NCBI GenBank assembly: GCA_944325685.1
Contig: CALVBC010000029.1
Location: 1 to 64,000, forward strand
Length of the DNA stretch: 64,000 nucleotides
Direction: 5' to 3'
Source: an uncultured Erysipelotrichaceae bacterium
Lineage (GTDB): Bacteria > Bacillota_I > Bacilli_A > Erysipelotrichales > Erysipelotrichaceae
Part shown: piece by piece, positions 42,068-50,578 of the stretch
How the letters are laid out: the number at the start of each line of letters is the position of its first letter
Numbering within the stretch: the stretch's first letter is position 1
Made by a program: the position numbers and the translations under genes
The notes under the pieces: model-generated
Databases searched by the model: none
What the model saw: only the letters and a program-made list of their open reading frames with translations
Told to the model about the DNA's origin: nothing

Positions 42068-42982
42068 ATGGAGTATCGATCATATATGCACATCGAAAGG
42101 ATCCAAAGAGAAGAAGTTGAGGGGATCTTACAGGGGTCTTGTTACATATTTCCGAAGATCGACGGGACCAACGGCGTCGTCTATCTCGGTGATGATGGCA
42201 AGGTCCATGCCGGCAGTCGTAAAAGAGAGCTTGATGTCGAACGTGGCTTAGATAATCAGGGCTTTATGGCTCATGTCTTAGAAGATGATAAGATCAAAGC
42301 CTATCTAGAAGATCATAATGATCACTATATCTACGGTGAGTGGTTAGTCAAACACTCTTTGAAGTACTATCGCGATGATGCTTGGCGTCATTTCTACATC
42401 TTCGATGTCTATGACGCGACTGATCATCGCTATCTGACCTATGAAGAGTATACCAAAGCCCTTAATGACTACGATATCAAGGATGTCATCCCTTTGATGG
42501 CTAAACTAGAGTCACCGACCCAAGAAGAATTAGAAAAACTCATCTTCGATAATCACTATCTGATCGATGAAGAAGATAAGATAGGAGAGGGCGTCGTGAT
42601 CAAAAACTACGGCTTTAGGAATGCCTATGGCCGTGAGGTCTTCGCAAAGATCGTTGCGGGTGAATTCTTAAAGACCAATAAGGAACTAAAACAGAAAAAC
42701 CACGAAACGAAAAACAGTGAGGACCTAAGTGAAAGGATCGTCTATGATCTATTGACGGAAGAGATGATCGAAAAGGAATACCAAAAGCTTCTTGAAGAGA
42801 TGAAGCCGGAAGAAGATCGAAGTAAGTTCATCGGCATCTTCCTATATCGTATCTGGCACACTTTCCTAATCGAAGAGATCGCACATATCGATAAGAAGTA
42901 TAACCATCCTAAACTCGATCTTAGGACCTTGCGTTTTGAAGTCAACGAAAAGATCAAAGAGGTCAAAAATAAGCTCTTTTAA
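42068..42982 (+). CDS. RNA ligase family protein
   Basis: 304 residues with AAAGGAGG 6 bases before the ATG. Nucleotidyltransferase motifs of the RNA ligase/mRNA-capping superfamily: motif I FPKIDGTNGVVY (Lys31 as the adenylated residue), HAGSRKREL (Ia), IYGEWLVKH (III), GEGVVIKNY (IV) and EVFAKIVA (V). About 100 C-terminal residues are helical and charged, as in Rnl2- or Rnl-like repair ligases. It probably seals RNA nicks with ATP. It is a stand-alone gene beside a shared palindrome. The end-healing partner was not seen. Confidence 0.85.
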   Translation: MEYRSYMHIERIQREEVEGILQGSCYIFPKIDGTNGVVYLGDDGKVHAGSRKRELDVERGLDNQGFMAHVLEDDKIKAYLEDHNDHYIYGEWLVKHSLKYYRDDAWRHFYIFDVYDATDHRYLTYEEYTKALNDYDIKDVIPLMAKLESPTQEELEKLIFDNHYLIDEEDKIGEGVVIKNYGFRNAYGREVFAKIVAGEFLKTNKELKQKNHETKNSEDLSERIVYDLLTEEMIEKEYQKLLEEMKPEEDRSKFIGIFLYRIWHTFLIEEIAHIDKKYNHPKLDLRTLRFEVNEKIKEVKNKLF

Positions 42983-43077
42983 AGTTACTTAAACAAAATT
43001 TAACGGTATAAAAGTTGCATAATATATTTATATATGCAACTTTATTCGCTATAATGACCTCATAAGAGGTAAATATA

Positions 43078-43926
43078 GTGATCGAGAACACCCTTCCAAA
43101 TATCGACATGGCTAAGACCGGCGCGATGATCAAAAGATTGCGGGAAGAAAGAGGTATCAGCGTAAAAGAACTACAAGGATATCTCGGTTTTACTTCGCCA
43201 CAAGCGATCTATAAATGGCAATGGGGCAAGACCTTACCAGATATCGCCAATCTTTTGGCTCTATCTGATCTTTTTAAAGTCAAGATGGAAGATCTATTGG
43301 TCTATGATCAAAGAGAAGACATGAGCGAAAGGGATTTTTATCATTATCGTCATCGCTTAAAAGGCGGTGATCATCTATTCGATAAAAAGACGATGGAAAT
43401 GATAAATGAGATCTTCAGCGCATTAAAAATATTAGGTGATAAACCGATATATCGTCTATGGTTAAGATTTGACTTTGATCAAAAGGAGTGGATCGAACTC
43501 AGTGTCAGTGATCAAACATCAGATACTGAAAGGATGATCTATCTTGATGATACCTTGATCTATAAAGATAAGATGTTCGACGATGGCAATGCGATCGATG
43601 CCTATCGTTTCTTTAAGATGATCAAAGAAGCCGTTTTAAAAACAATTACCATCATCCAAAATGGTGGCTATGCATCATTCTTAAAAGATCTACCATATAC
43701 TAGAAGATATGGGGTGATCAAAGGTGAAGACCTAAATAAGATCTATCGCGCTAAGTCCTATCGTGGGCTCTATGGTATCGTCCCTTTTGATATCTTACCG
43801 ATCTATCGAACTCTGTTATTTAAAGACATAAAGGTCGATCATTTTATCAGTTTACCATTTGCGAGCGATCAAGCCGATAAGATCATCCCTTATATCGATT
43901 GGATCGATATCTTTAAAAACCTGTAG
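43078..43926 (+). CDS. HTH (XRE) protein with unknown C-terminal domain
   Basis: 282 residues from a GTG (AAGAGG upstream). The helix-turn-helix covers about 11-72: MIKRLREERGISVKELQGYL, TSPQAIYKWQWGKTLPDIAN. From about 90 there is a domain that occurs also in the 407-residue protein at 7815: LPYTRRYGVIKGEDLNKI and GIVPFDILPIYRTLLFKD, then ADKIIPYIDWIDI. So a DNA-binding version and a stand-alone version exist in this genome. The upstream gap has repeated TATATATGCAAC-like sequence. The function is unknown. Confidence 0.75.
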   Translation: MIENTLPNIDMAKTGAMIKRLREERGISVKELQGYLGFTSPQAIYKWQWGKTLPDIANLLALSDLFKVKMEDLLVYDQREDMSERDFYHYRHRLKGGDHLFDKKTMEMINEIFSALKILGDKPIYRLWLRFDFDQKEWIELSVSDQTSDTERMIYLDDTLIYKDKMFDDGNAIDAYRFFKMIKEAVLKTITIIQNGGYASFLKDLPYTRRYGVIKGEDLNKIYRAKSYRGLYGIVPFDILPIYRTLLFKDIKVDHFISLPFASDQADKIIPYIDWIDIFKNL

Positions 43927-43968
43927 AAATCATCTCGATTTAAAGGTAAAATACACTAGTTTGAAGAA

Positions 43969-45225
43969 ATGATGTATTGGACTATTTTAGAAAAGGATGA
44001 ATACCAAGCTTTTGTGAGCGCACATGACCAAGCTGATTTTTTGAATTCGACCTTAGCTGGTGATAAATTCAAGCTCGATGGATGTAATGTCCACTATGTC
44101 GGGATCAAAGATGATGATAGGATCATCGCTGCCGCAATGATCGCTGGTTATAAGGTCAAATACTTTGGCTATTATTACTATGCGCCACGCGGTTTTGTGA
44201 TGGACTACAAGGATCAAGAAGTGGTCAAGATGATGACAGAAAAGACCAAGGCTTATCTCAAAAAACATCATGGTCTATACCTTAAGATCAATCCTAATGT
44301 TGAATATCAAGATCATGATAAAGATGGTAATGTGATCGGCAGTTTCAAAAACGATGATATCTTAAAGATATTAAAAGACTATGGTTATATCCATAAAGGC
44401 CTTACTAAAGGTTATGACCTCCAAGAACAGTGTCGTTGGGTATCGATCATCGATCTAAAGGAAAAGACAGAAGATGAAGTATTTAAAAACTTCGCCAGTC
44501 AAACGCGCAATGACATCAAGACGGCTGATAAATACGTGGTCAAAGTAAGGGAACTCAAGAAGGATGAATTAAGTATCCTCTATGATATGGAAGAGCGTGC
44601 TAGTGAGTATCATCACTTCAAAGCGCGTAGTTTGGCTTATTTTGAAGAGGTGTTCGATGCGTATGGTGATCACATCAAAGCCTTATATGCTTATCTTGAT
44701 ATCGAAGAGTATCATAAGCGCTTATTAGAAGAAAAAGCGAAAGAAGAAGCTAAGATGCTATCTTTACAAGATGACCTCATCAAGACACCAAACTCAGCCA
44801 AGAAACAACGCCTTTTAAAGGCGACTAAGGAATACTATGACGCCTTAGTCAAAAAGATCGCTAACTTCGATGACCTAAAGAAGGAATTTGGCAAAGAGTT
44901 ACCTTTAGCCAGTGCGATGTTTATGAAGTATGGTAAAGAGGTGACATACTTATTCAGTGGTTCAGAACATAAATATCGGGTATATCGTGGTTCATATGCG
45001 ATCCAATGGCATATGATCAAAGAGGCGATAGCGGAAGGCTATGAGCGCTACAATATGTATGGTATCAGTGGTAATTTCAATAAGGATAAAGATGGCTATG
45101 GTGTCTTTGACTTCAAGCGTGGTTTTGATGCCAAGGTGGTTGAGTTAATTGGCGATTTTATCCTAGCGATCGATCCAGTTAGATTTTATATCTATCAAAA
45201 GATCAAAGCGATCAAAGATCGTTAA
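43969..45225 (+). CDS. FemX/MurM-type peptidoglycan aminoacyltransferase
   Basis: 418 residues. Two GNAT-like lobes with a Lys/Glu-rich coiled coil between (about 235-305), as in FemA/FemX/MurM. Motifs are YYYYAPRGFVMDY, LYLKINPNVEYQDHD, SQTRNDIKTADKY, EERASEYHHFKARS and MYGISGNFNKDKDGYGVFDFKRGF. It transfers an amino acid from aminoacyl-tRNA to lipid II to build the interpeptide bridge on the inner membrane face. The type of amino acid is not readable. Start ATG 43969; a second ATG follows at once. Confidence 0.92.
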   Translation: MMYWTILEKDEYQAFVSAHDQADFLNSTLAGDKFKLDGCNVHYVGIKDDDRIIAAAMIAGYKVKYFGYYYYAPRGFVMDYKDQEVVKMMTEKTKAYLKKHHGLYLKINPNVEYQDHDKDGNVIGSFKNDDILKILKDYGYIHKGLTKGYDLQEQCRWVSIIDLKEKTEDEVFKNFASQTRNDIKTADKYVVKVRELKKDELSILYDMEERASEYHHFKARSLAYFEEVFDAYGDHIKALYAYLDIEEYHKRLLEEKAKEEAKMLSLQDDLIKTPNSAKKQRLLKATKEYYDALVKKIANFDDLKKEFGKELPLASAMFMKYGKEVTYLFSGSEHKYRVYRGSYAIQWHMIKEAIAEGYERYNMYGISGNFNKDKDGYGVFDFKRGFDAKVVELIGDFILAIDPVRFYIYQKIKAIKDR

Positions 45226-45230
45226 GAAAT

Positions 45231-45258
45231 TAAAAAAGCGTGATCTAATGATCACGCT
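45231..45258. terminator. Terminator between femX and lctD
   Basis: AGCGTGATC (45237-45245), TAAT, GATCACGCT (45250-45258) is a perfect stem with AAAAAA on the left, so it works best on the minus strand for the lct operon; it may also stop femX transcripts. Confidence 0.82.
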
Positions 45259-45276
45259 CTAATGTATATCAGCTTA

Positions 45277-46677
45277 TCATTCGATGTCGATGACTTTAGC
45301 TGGATTTAAGATATTATGAGGATCAAAGGCGACTTTGATCTTTTTCATCAGTTCGATCACAGCTGGGTCAAGTGAATCCTTCAAGTAGGCTTTTTTGGCA
45401 TGACCGATGCCGTGTTCGCCAGAGACCTGACCTTTTAAGATCGCTGCTTCTTCATATAGTTCATCCATGAAGGCTTTGGCTTTCCTTTGCCATATGTCAT
45501 CAGGCATATCATCTTTGAGGATATAGATGTGCAAGTTGCCATCACCCGCATGGCCAAATGAGCGGATCCTGATGTTTTCACGACCAGCGACGTTCTTGGC
45601 GAAGTCATTGAAATCAGCTACTTTGTCGATGTCGACGACGACATCGCACTCATCCATCTCCGTGGTTGAGTTCTTGATCGCTTCTAAGAAGGCCCCTCTA
45701 GCATCCCAGATGCTGGCTTGCCTTTCTTCGGTGTCGCTAATAAAGACATCGATCGCTCCTTTTTCTAAAGCTAGTTCAGCACAGAGGTTGATCATCCGCT
45801 CTAGTTCGTTTTTATTGTTGCCACTGTAGGAGACGATGAGATAGGCGTTGTAGTCTTTGTTGGGGAAGTCTTTGCCAAGGTATAACCTAGCATCTTCGAT
45901 GACTTCCTTTTCCATGAATTCGATCGTCGTAGCGACATCTTCAAGGTTGGTGATATATGGCACAGCGTCTAAAGCATCTTTCAAGGTGCTGAAAGGGATC
46001 AAAAGTGATGTCATGAGTTTTGGCTTTGGGATGATCTTAGCGATGATCTTGGTGACGATCGCTAGGGTGCCTTCTGAGCCGATGATGAGATCTTTTAGGT
46101 CATAACCACTGCTGTTTTTAGAGGTCTTACCACCTAAAGTGATGACACTACCATCAGCCAAGACCACTTCAAGACCTTTGATGTGGTCACGGGTGACGCC
46201 GTATTTGATCGCTCGCATCCCACCGGCATTAGTCATGACATTGCCACCGATCGTGGCGCTCTTCTCACCGGGATCTGGAGCATATAAGAATCCTTCTTCA
46301 CTGACCTTTTCGATCGCATTCATGAGGATGACCCCAGGCTCAAAGGTCGCTGTCATCGTCTTTTTGTCGATCTCTAAGATCTTATCCATATGGCTCATAT
46401 CGACTAAGATCCCACCTTCAATAGCGACACAACCCCCACATAGTCCAGTACCAGCACCGCGCGCGATGACTGGTAATAAATGATCATTAGCGTACTTTAA
46501 TAGCTTTGATACATCTTCTGTGCACTTTGGCGTGATGACAAGATCTGGCGCTCTTGTGCCATAGATCGTCATCTCATCATGGCTATAATCTTCACTTATA
46601 TCACTATCGATGACGATATCATGACCTAATAGGTCCTTGATATCTTGGATATTTTGACGGGTTACTTTATTATGCAT
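45277..46677 (-). CDS. lctD: FAD-linked lactate dehydrogenase of LDH-Etf complex
   Basis: 466 residues of the GlcD/DLD family. FAD-binding VIARGAGTGLCGGCVAIEGG (about 73-92), GVILMNAIEKVSEEG, and GEHGIGHAKKAYL near the end. With the two EtfAB genes upstream it matches the LctBCD complex of acetogens, where D-lactate oxidation with NAD+ is driven by electron confurcation from reduced ferredoxin. Glycolate is another possible substrate. Its start overlaps the EtfA stop by 8 bases. Confidence 0.9.
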   Translation of the reverse strand: MHNKVTRQNIQDIKDLLGHDIVIDSDISEDYSHDEMTIYGTRAPDLVITPKCTEDVSKLLKYANDHLLPVIARGAGTGLCGGCVAIEGGILVDMSHMDKILEIDKKTMTATFEPGVILMNAIEKVSEEGFLYAPDPGEKSATIGGNVMTNAGGMRAIKYGVTRDHIKGLEVVLADGSVITLGGKTSKNSSGYDLKDLIIGSEGTLAIVTKIIAKIIPKPKLMTSLLIPFSTLKDALDAVPYITNLEDVATTIEFMEKEVIEDARLYLGKDFPNKDYNAYLIVSYSGNNKNELERMINLCAELALEKGAIDVFISDTEERQASIWDARGAFLEAIKNSTTEMDECDVVVDIDKVADFNDFAKNVAGRENIRIRSFGHAGDGNLHIYILKDDMPDDIWQRKAKAFMDELYEEAAILKGQVSGEHGIGHAKKAYLKDSLDPAVIELMKKIKVAFDPHNILNPAKVIDIE

Positions 46678-47854
46678 CTTGTCCTCCTAACTTCTTTAGT
46701 AAGCGATCTATCACTTCACCTGCGTCTGCCACGATGGCGACATTGGCGATATCGAAGATCGGCGCATCTTTATCGGTATTGATCGCGATGATCATCTCGC
46801 TGTTTTTCATACCGGCGGTATATTGGATCGCACCACTGACACCAAAGGTGATGATGAGCTTTGGTTTGACCGATCTTCCAGATAGACCGATCTGCTTATA
46901 GACACTGTAACGTCCACTTTCGACAAGCGGTCTTGTGCATGAGATCTCAGCTCCGATCAATTCGGCAAACTTCTCGATCTTTAAGATCGTCTTTTCATCC
47001 TTGACGCCACGACCTATCGTCACTAATACTTCGGCATCTTCGATCCCTTCGATCTGTGGCTTATCGATGACCTTTAAGATCTCGATCTTCGATGACAAGT
47101 CTAGATCTTTGGTATCGATCATATTGATCTTACCATGAGGTACTTCTTTTTTGGCTTTGTCCATGACTTTATAGCGGACGGTCGCAAATTGTGGTCGATG
47201 GTCCGTATTTAAGATCTGAGCCATGATATTACCACCAAAAGCTGGTCTGATCTGGACAAGATCGGTATTCTCACGCATTTCTAAGATCGTGCAATCAGCT
47301 GTTAGCCCTGTCTTATAATAAGCAGCCACTCTTGGCGCTAAGGATCTGCCACTTACGGTGGCACCGACTAAGACAGTATTAGGCCTTCTTCTATCGATAC
47401 AATCGACAAAGACCTTCTTATAGACATCACTTCTAAAGTAAGCTAGTCTTTCATCATCATAGACATCGACTTCATCGACACCATAGTTCAATAATTCTTC
47501 AGCCAGTTCTTTTATATCATGGCCGATCATAAGGCAATGGACCTTTTGATCGATGACACTAGCTAACTCTTTGGCCTTGCCGATCAGTTCATAGGTGACA
47601 GGGTGGATGGTGTTATTGTCATGTTCGAGATAGACGAGGATATCACGCCAACTGTCCTTATCGATGCTTGGCTTATTGATAATCACTTCTTCACTTATCG
47701 CCTTAAAAGGGCAGGTCTTGATACAGATCCGACACATCTTACACCCGGCATTGACCTCAACTTTGTCGTCTTTTATCTCCAAGGCATTAAAAGGACACTT
47801 ATTGATACAGGCTTTACATAAAACACATTTACTATGATCGATAATGATCCCCAT
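46670..47854 (-). CDS. lctC: Electron transfer flavoprotein alpha subunit with ferredoxin domain
   Basis: 394 residues. The N-terminus has two 4Fe-4S motifs, CVLCKACINKCPFNAL (about 11-26) and CKMCRICIKTCPFKAI (about 38-53), not found in ordinary EtfA. EtfA proper follows, with GLSGRSVKPKLIITFGVSGA and QYTAGM as FAD-binding site near the end and SGRYSVYKQIG. The ferredoxin domain lets reduced ferredoxin feed the bifurcating flavin. It lies directly after the EtfB gene. Confidence 0.93.
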   Translation of the reverse strand: MGIIIDHSKCVLCKACINKCPFNALEIKDDKVEVNAGCKMCRICIKTCPFKAISEEVIINKPSIDKDSWRDILVYLEHDNNTIHPVTYELIGKAKELASVIDQKVHCLMIGHDIKELAEELLNYGVDEVDVYDDERLAYFRSDVYKKVFVDCIDRRRPNTVLVGATVSGRSLAPRVAAYYKTGLTADCTILEMRENTDLVQIRPAFGGNIMAQILNTDHRPQFATVRYKVMDKAKKEVPHGKINMIDTKDLDLSSKIEILKVIDKPQIEGIEDAEVLVTIGRGVKDEKTILKIEKFAELIGAEISCTRPLVESGRYSVYKQIGLSGRSVKPKLIITFGVSGAIQYTAGMKNSEMIIAINTDKDAPIFDIANVAIVADAGEVIDRLLKKLGGQDA

Positions 47855-48655
47855 TTAAGCTTCCTCCTTGATCAGTTTGGTCTTTTTCAAGATCGCATAT
47901 AATTCATCGCTCACTGTATCGATATCACCTTCAAGGACTTGCGTCTCGGTGTTAGAGCTTGGCGCAAAGATCTTTTCGACCTGCGTTGGTGAACCGTCTA
48001 GACCGATCCTAGTGTGATCTAGACCATCGATATCACTAGCGGTCAATGTATGGATCTTCTTATCTTTACTGGCTTTTAATAATCGATAGGAAGGAAGGTC
48101 AGGCTGATACATCGTTTTTTCAACGGTGATAAGACAAGGATAGTCGATCCTGACGATCGCATCCTTGGTCGTTAGATCTTGTCTTAAGATAAGACCTTTA
48201 TCATCGATCTCTTCTAATTCTAAAGCCCATGATATATGAGGGATACCTAGTACTTCCGCCATCTCAGGGCCGACTTGAGCGGTATCACCATCAGTTGTCT
48301 GTTTACCACAGATGATAAGGTCGACATCACCGATGGCTTTTATCGCACTGGCTAAGCTATAGGCAGTAGCTAAGACATCAGCGCCAGCGAATTTCCGATC
48401 GCTCAATAACCAACCTTCATCAGCACCAAGCGCAAAGCTCTCTTTTAAGACCTCGATGGCACTATTTGGTCCCATCGTTAAAGCGTGGATCTTAGCACCG
48501 GTCTTATCGGCGATCCGCTTAGCCGCTTCCATCGCGACAAGATCGAAGGGATTCATCTTGGTATCGATCCCATTTCTAAGCAAGACACCAGTCACTGGAT
48601 CAACATCGACTTTTTGGGTAGCTGGTACTTGTTTGACACATACAACGATATTCAT
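47855..48655 (-). CDS. lctB: Electron transfer flavoprotein beta subunit
   Basis: 266 residues. MNIVVCVKQVPATQKVDVDP start, GVLLRNGIDTKMNPFDLVAME, LGADEGWLLSD and the signature CGKQTTDGDTAQVGPEMAEVLGIP. It holds the second FAD (AMP in ordinary Etf) and pairs with LctC. First gene of the operon; AAGGAG precedes the ATG. No lactate permease or racemase is adjacent. Confidence 0.94.
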   Translation of the reverse strand: MNIVVCVKQVPATQKVDVDPVTGVLLRNGIDTKMNPFDLVAMEAAKRIADKTGAKIHALTMGPNSAIEVLKESFALGADEGWLLSDRKFAGADVLATAYSLASAIKAIGDVDLIICGKQTTDGDTAQVGPEMAEVLGIPHISWALELEEIDDKGLILRQDLTTKDAIVRIDYPCLITVEKTMYQPDLPSYRLLKASKDKKIHTLTASDIDGLDHTRIGLDGSPTQVEKIFAPSSNTETQVLEGDIDTVSDELYAILKKTKLIKEEA

Positions 48656-48701
48656 TTTTTTAAACTCCTTACATCTTAATTATATATGAAAGGGCTTTCG
48701 T

Positions 48702-48719
48702 ATTATACAAAAAATGTAT
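48702..48719 (-). promoter_or_regulatory. Likely lct promoter -10 and overlapping palindrome
   Basis: On the minus strand TATAAT (48702-48707) overlaps the inverted repeat ATACA-AAAAA-TGTAT (48705-48719), about 50 bases before the lctB start. A repressor there would block the -10 box. The -35 box is poor. Confidence 0.45.
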
Positions 48720-48862
48720 TTTGTGATAGTGAAAAATAAAATATCTGGGTAGTAAGCATCTTTATAGACCGATCTATAGGTGATATTGTTTGATTTAACA
48801 TAAATTTAACTTGTCTCTATATAAGCCTTAAGCTAATCTATAGGTAAATTTCAGTAAGGAAT

Positions 48863-48891
48863 GACCCTACTTTCTAGATAAGCCTTGCGTA
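48863..48891 (+). promoter_or_regulatory. Probable SigI-type promoter of sigI
   Basis: GACCCT (48863-48868), 19 bases, CGTA (48888-48891), 23 bases before the sigI start. The same elements with the same spacing lie before the lipoprotein gene (50511-50539). Known SigI promoters have an ACCCC-like -35 and a CGAA-like -10, so these fit the type. Confidence 0.62.
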
Positions 48892-48914
48892 TCCTATATT
48901 TGGAGGAATAAGAC

Positions 48915-49625
48915 TTGGAAGAGCGCCAATTTACCAAAGACCTTAAAAAGGCTAAAACGGATATCGATGTCGCGGATGAGCTTATACGTAAGTATATGCC
49001 TTTTATCAAGGCGGAAACAGCTAAATACCTTGGTCATTATGCAAGTGAAAGCGATGATGAAGTCAGTATCGCGATGATCGCTTTCCATGAAGCGATATTG
49101 AATTATGACAGTGATAAAGGTAATTTCATGCATTATGCTTCAATGCTTATAAGAAGTAGGCTCATCGATCATGACCGTAAAGAAGTCAGGCATAAAGCTA
49201 ATATCTCCTTAGATGAAGATGGTGATGATAATGATCCTTTGATCAATACCATCGCTGATCCTAGTGATAAGGTGGATACTAATATGCGCCTTGAAGCGAC
49301 TAAAGAAGAGATCGCTGAATTAGCTAAGGTCTTAAATGATTTTGGTGTATCTTTTAAAGATCTAAGTGACCATTCTCCCAAACAAGAAAGGACGATGGAT
49401 ATGATCAAGAAGGTGATACAAAGGGCAAAAGCGGATACGACGATCCTAGATGAGCTTCTAGAGACAAAGAAACTACCACTTAAAAGACTGGTTAATGATG
49501 GTGGTGAGCGTAAGACCATCGAAAGACATCGCAAGTATGTGTTAGGGATGTTGGTGATACTGACCAATGGCTATGAGATCATCAGAGGTCACTTGTGGCA
49601 TGTCTTAAAGGGGGAAGCTGTATGA
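48915..49625 (+). CDS. sigI: RNA polymerase sigma factor SigI
   Basis: 236 residues from a TTG with GGAGG 8 bases upstream. The sigma-70 region 2 is at about 20-90 (YMPFIKAETAKYLGHYASES, DDEVSIAMIAFHEAI, GNFMHYASMLIRSRLIDHDR), and the SigI-specific C-terminal domain at about 125-236 (LAKVLNDFGVSFKDLSDHSP, KRLVNDGGERKTIERHRKYV, LGMLVILTNGYEIIRGHL). SigI responds to heat or to extracellular polysaccharide in other species, being held by RsgI. Its stop overlaps the rsgI start as ATGA. Confidence 0.93.
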   Translation: MEERQFTKDLKKAKTDIDVADELIRKYMPFIKAETAKYLGHYASESDDEVSIAMIAFHEAILNYDSDKGNFMHYASMLIRSRLIDHDRKEVRHKANISLDEDGDDNDPLINTIADPSDKVDTNMRLEATKEEIAELAKVLNDFGVSFKDLSDHSPKQERTMDMIKKVIQRAKADTTILDELLETKKLPLKRLVNDGGERKTIERHRKYVLGMLVILTNGYEIIRGHLWHVLKGEAV

Positions 49626-50512
49626 AATATCTCGTATTAGAAGTCCATACCCTTTACTGCATCGTTCTAGCTGAAGATGGCTCATATCTTAAGGTCTACA
49701 ATAAGGGCTATGAAGTCGGAAGCTTTATAAGCGATATCGAGATCGTAAAAGAAGCTAGTGAAAAACCAAGATCTTTCAAAAGAGCTATCTATCCGATATT
49801 AGCCCTAGCCAGTGTCTTTATCATCACCTTTGGTATCTATATGTTTGATGCGAGTAGGATATATGGATCGATCTATCTTGATATCAATCCAAGCGTAAGG
49901 ATCGATGCCAGTCGCAATGATACCGTCATAAATATCGATGCCCTAAACGATGATGCGGATGATCTATTAGAAGGTTATGTATATAAAGGCAAAGATATCG
50001 ATAGTGTCGTCGATGAACTTGTCGATATCGCGATCGCTAAAGGTTATCTATATGCCGGATCAGATATCACTTTCACCTTTGATAGTGATGATGACACCTG
50101 GAAGATGACTCATCGTACTAATCTCGATGATAAGATCAACTACCTCAAGGAAGAGTTACAGGTCACGATCATCATCGATGATCAAGAAGATGTCGAATAT
50201 ATCATCCCAGAAGTCGATATCAAGCCAAGCGAAGAAAGTGAGACGACACCGGATGATACATATGTCGATACCGACTATGGTGTCGATGATGATGTGACTG
50301 ATCATGGTAAAGATGATACTGACTATGGTCCTAATAACGATGGTGTTACCGATTATGATGACACCGACTACGGCCCGAATAACGATGGCGTCACTGACTA
50401 CAGCAGTGATATAGATGATGGATATAGTAGTAGCTCTAACTATGAGCCGGTAGATAGTCAAAGCAATTATCAAAACAGTAATTACGAAAATTCATCAAAT
50501 TATGATGGTTGA
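49622..50512 (+). CDS. rsgI: RsgI-type membrane anti-sigma factor with Asp/Asn repeats
   Basis: 296 residues from ATG 49622; earlier frame starts lie inside sigI. An N-terminal cytosolic domain (about 1-50) of the RsgI_N type (LVLEVHTLYCIVLAEDGSYL) would bind SigI. One membrane helix is at about 60-80 (AIYPILALASVFIITFGIYM). Outside is a beta-domain (about 84-185) with YLDINPSVRIDASRNDTVIN, as in other RsgI proteins. The tail (about 205-296) has three 15-residue units of the type DTDYGPNNDGVTDY and ends in Ser/Asn/Tyr repeats. A carbohydrate-binding module, usual in cellulolytic species, is absent. Confidence 0.88.
   Translation: MKYLVLEVHTLYCIVLAEDGSYLKVYNKGYEVGSFISDIEIVKEASEKPRSFKRAIYPILALASVFIITFGIYMFDASRIYGSIYLDINPSVRIDASRNDTVINIDALNDDADDLLEGYVYKGKDIDSVVDELVDIAIAKGYLYAGSDITFTFDSDDDTWKMTHRTNLDDKINYLKEELQVTIIIDDQEDVEYIIPEVDIKPSEESETTPDDTYVDTDYGVDDDVTDHGKDDTDYGPNNDGVTDYDDTDYGPNNDGVTDYSSDIDDGYSSSSNYEPVDSQSNYQNSNYENSSNYDG
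50310..50382 (+). repeat. 73-base exact direct repeat, copy in rsgI
   Basis: These 73 bases are identical to 51210-51282 in the next gene, including synonymous positions. They code for part of two DTDYGPNNDGVTDY units. Confidence 0.9.
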
Positions 50513-50539
50513 CCCCGATATTGAAAAAGGCGGTCCGTA
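50511..50539 (+). promoter_or_regulatory. Probable SigI-type promoter of lipoprotein operon
   Basis: GACCCC (50511-50516), 19 bases, CGTA (50536-50539). The GACCCC overlaps the rsgI stop codon; the lipoprotein start is 39 bases downstream of CGTA. Spacing is identical to the sigI promoter. Confidence 0.62.
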
Positions 50540-50578
50540 ATCTATAAGCGTAAAGGCAAAAAGCCACAGGAGGAATTT

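Noticed and set aside
49622-50512. Carbohydrate-sensing RsgI as in cellulolytic clostridia
   Set aside because: No carbohydrate-binding or glycosidase module is present outside the membrane; only the beta-domain and the acidic repeats are.
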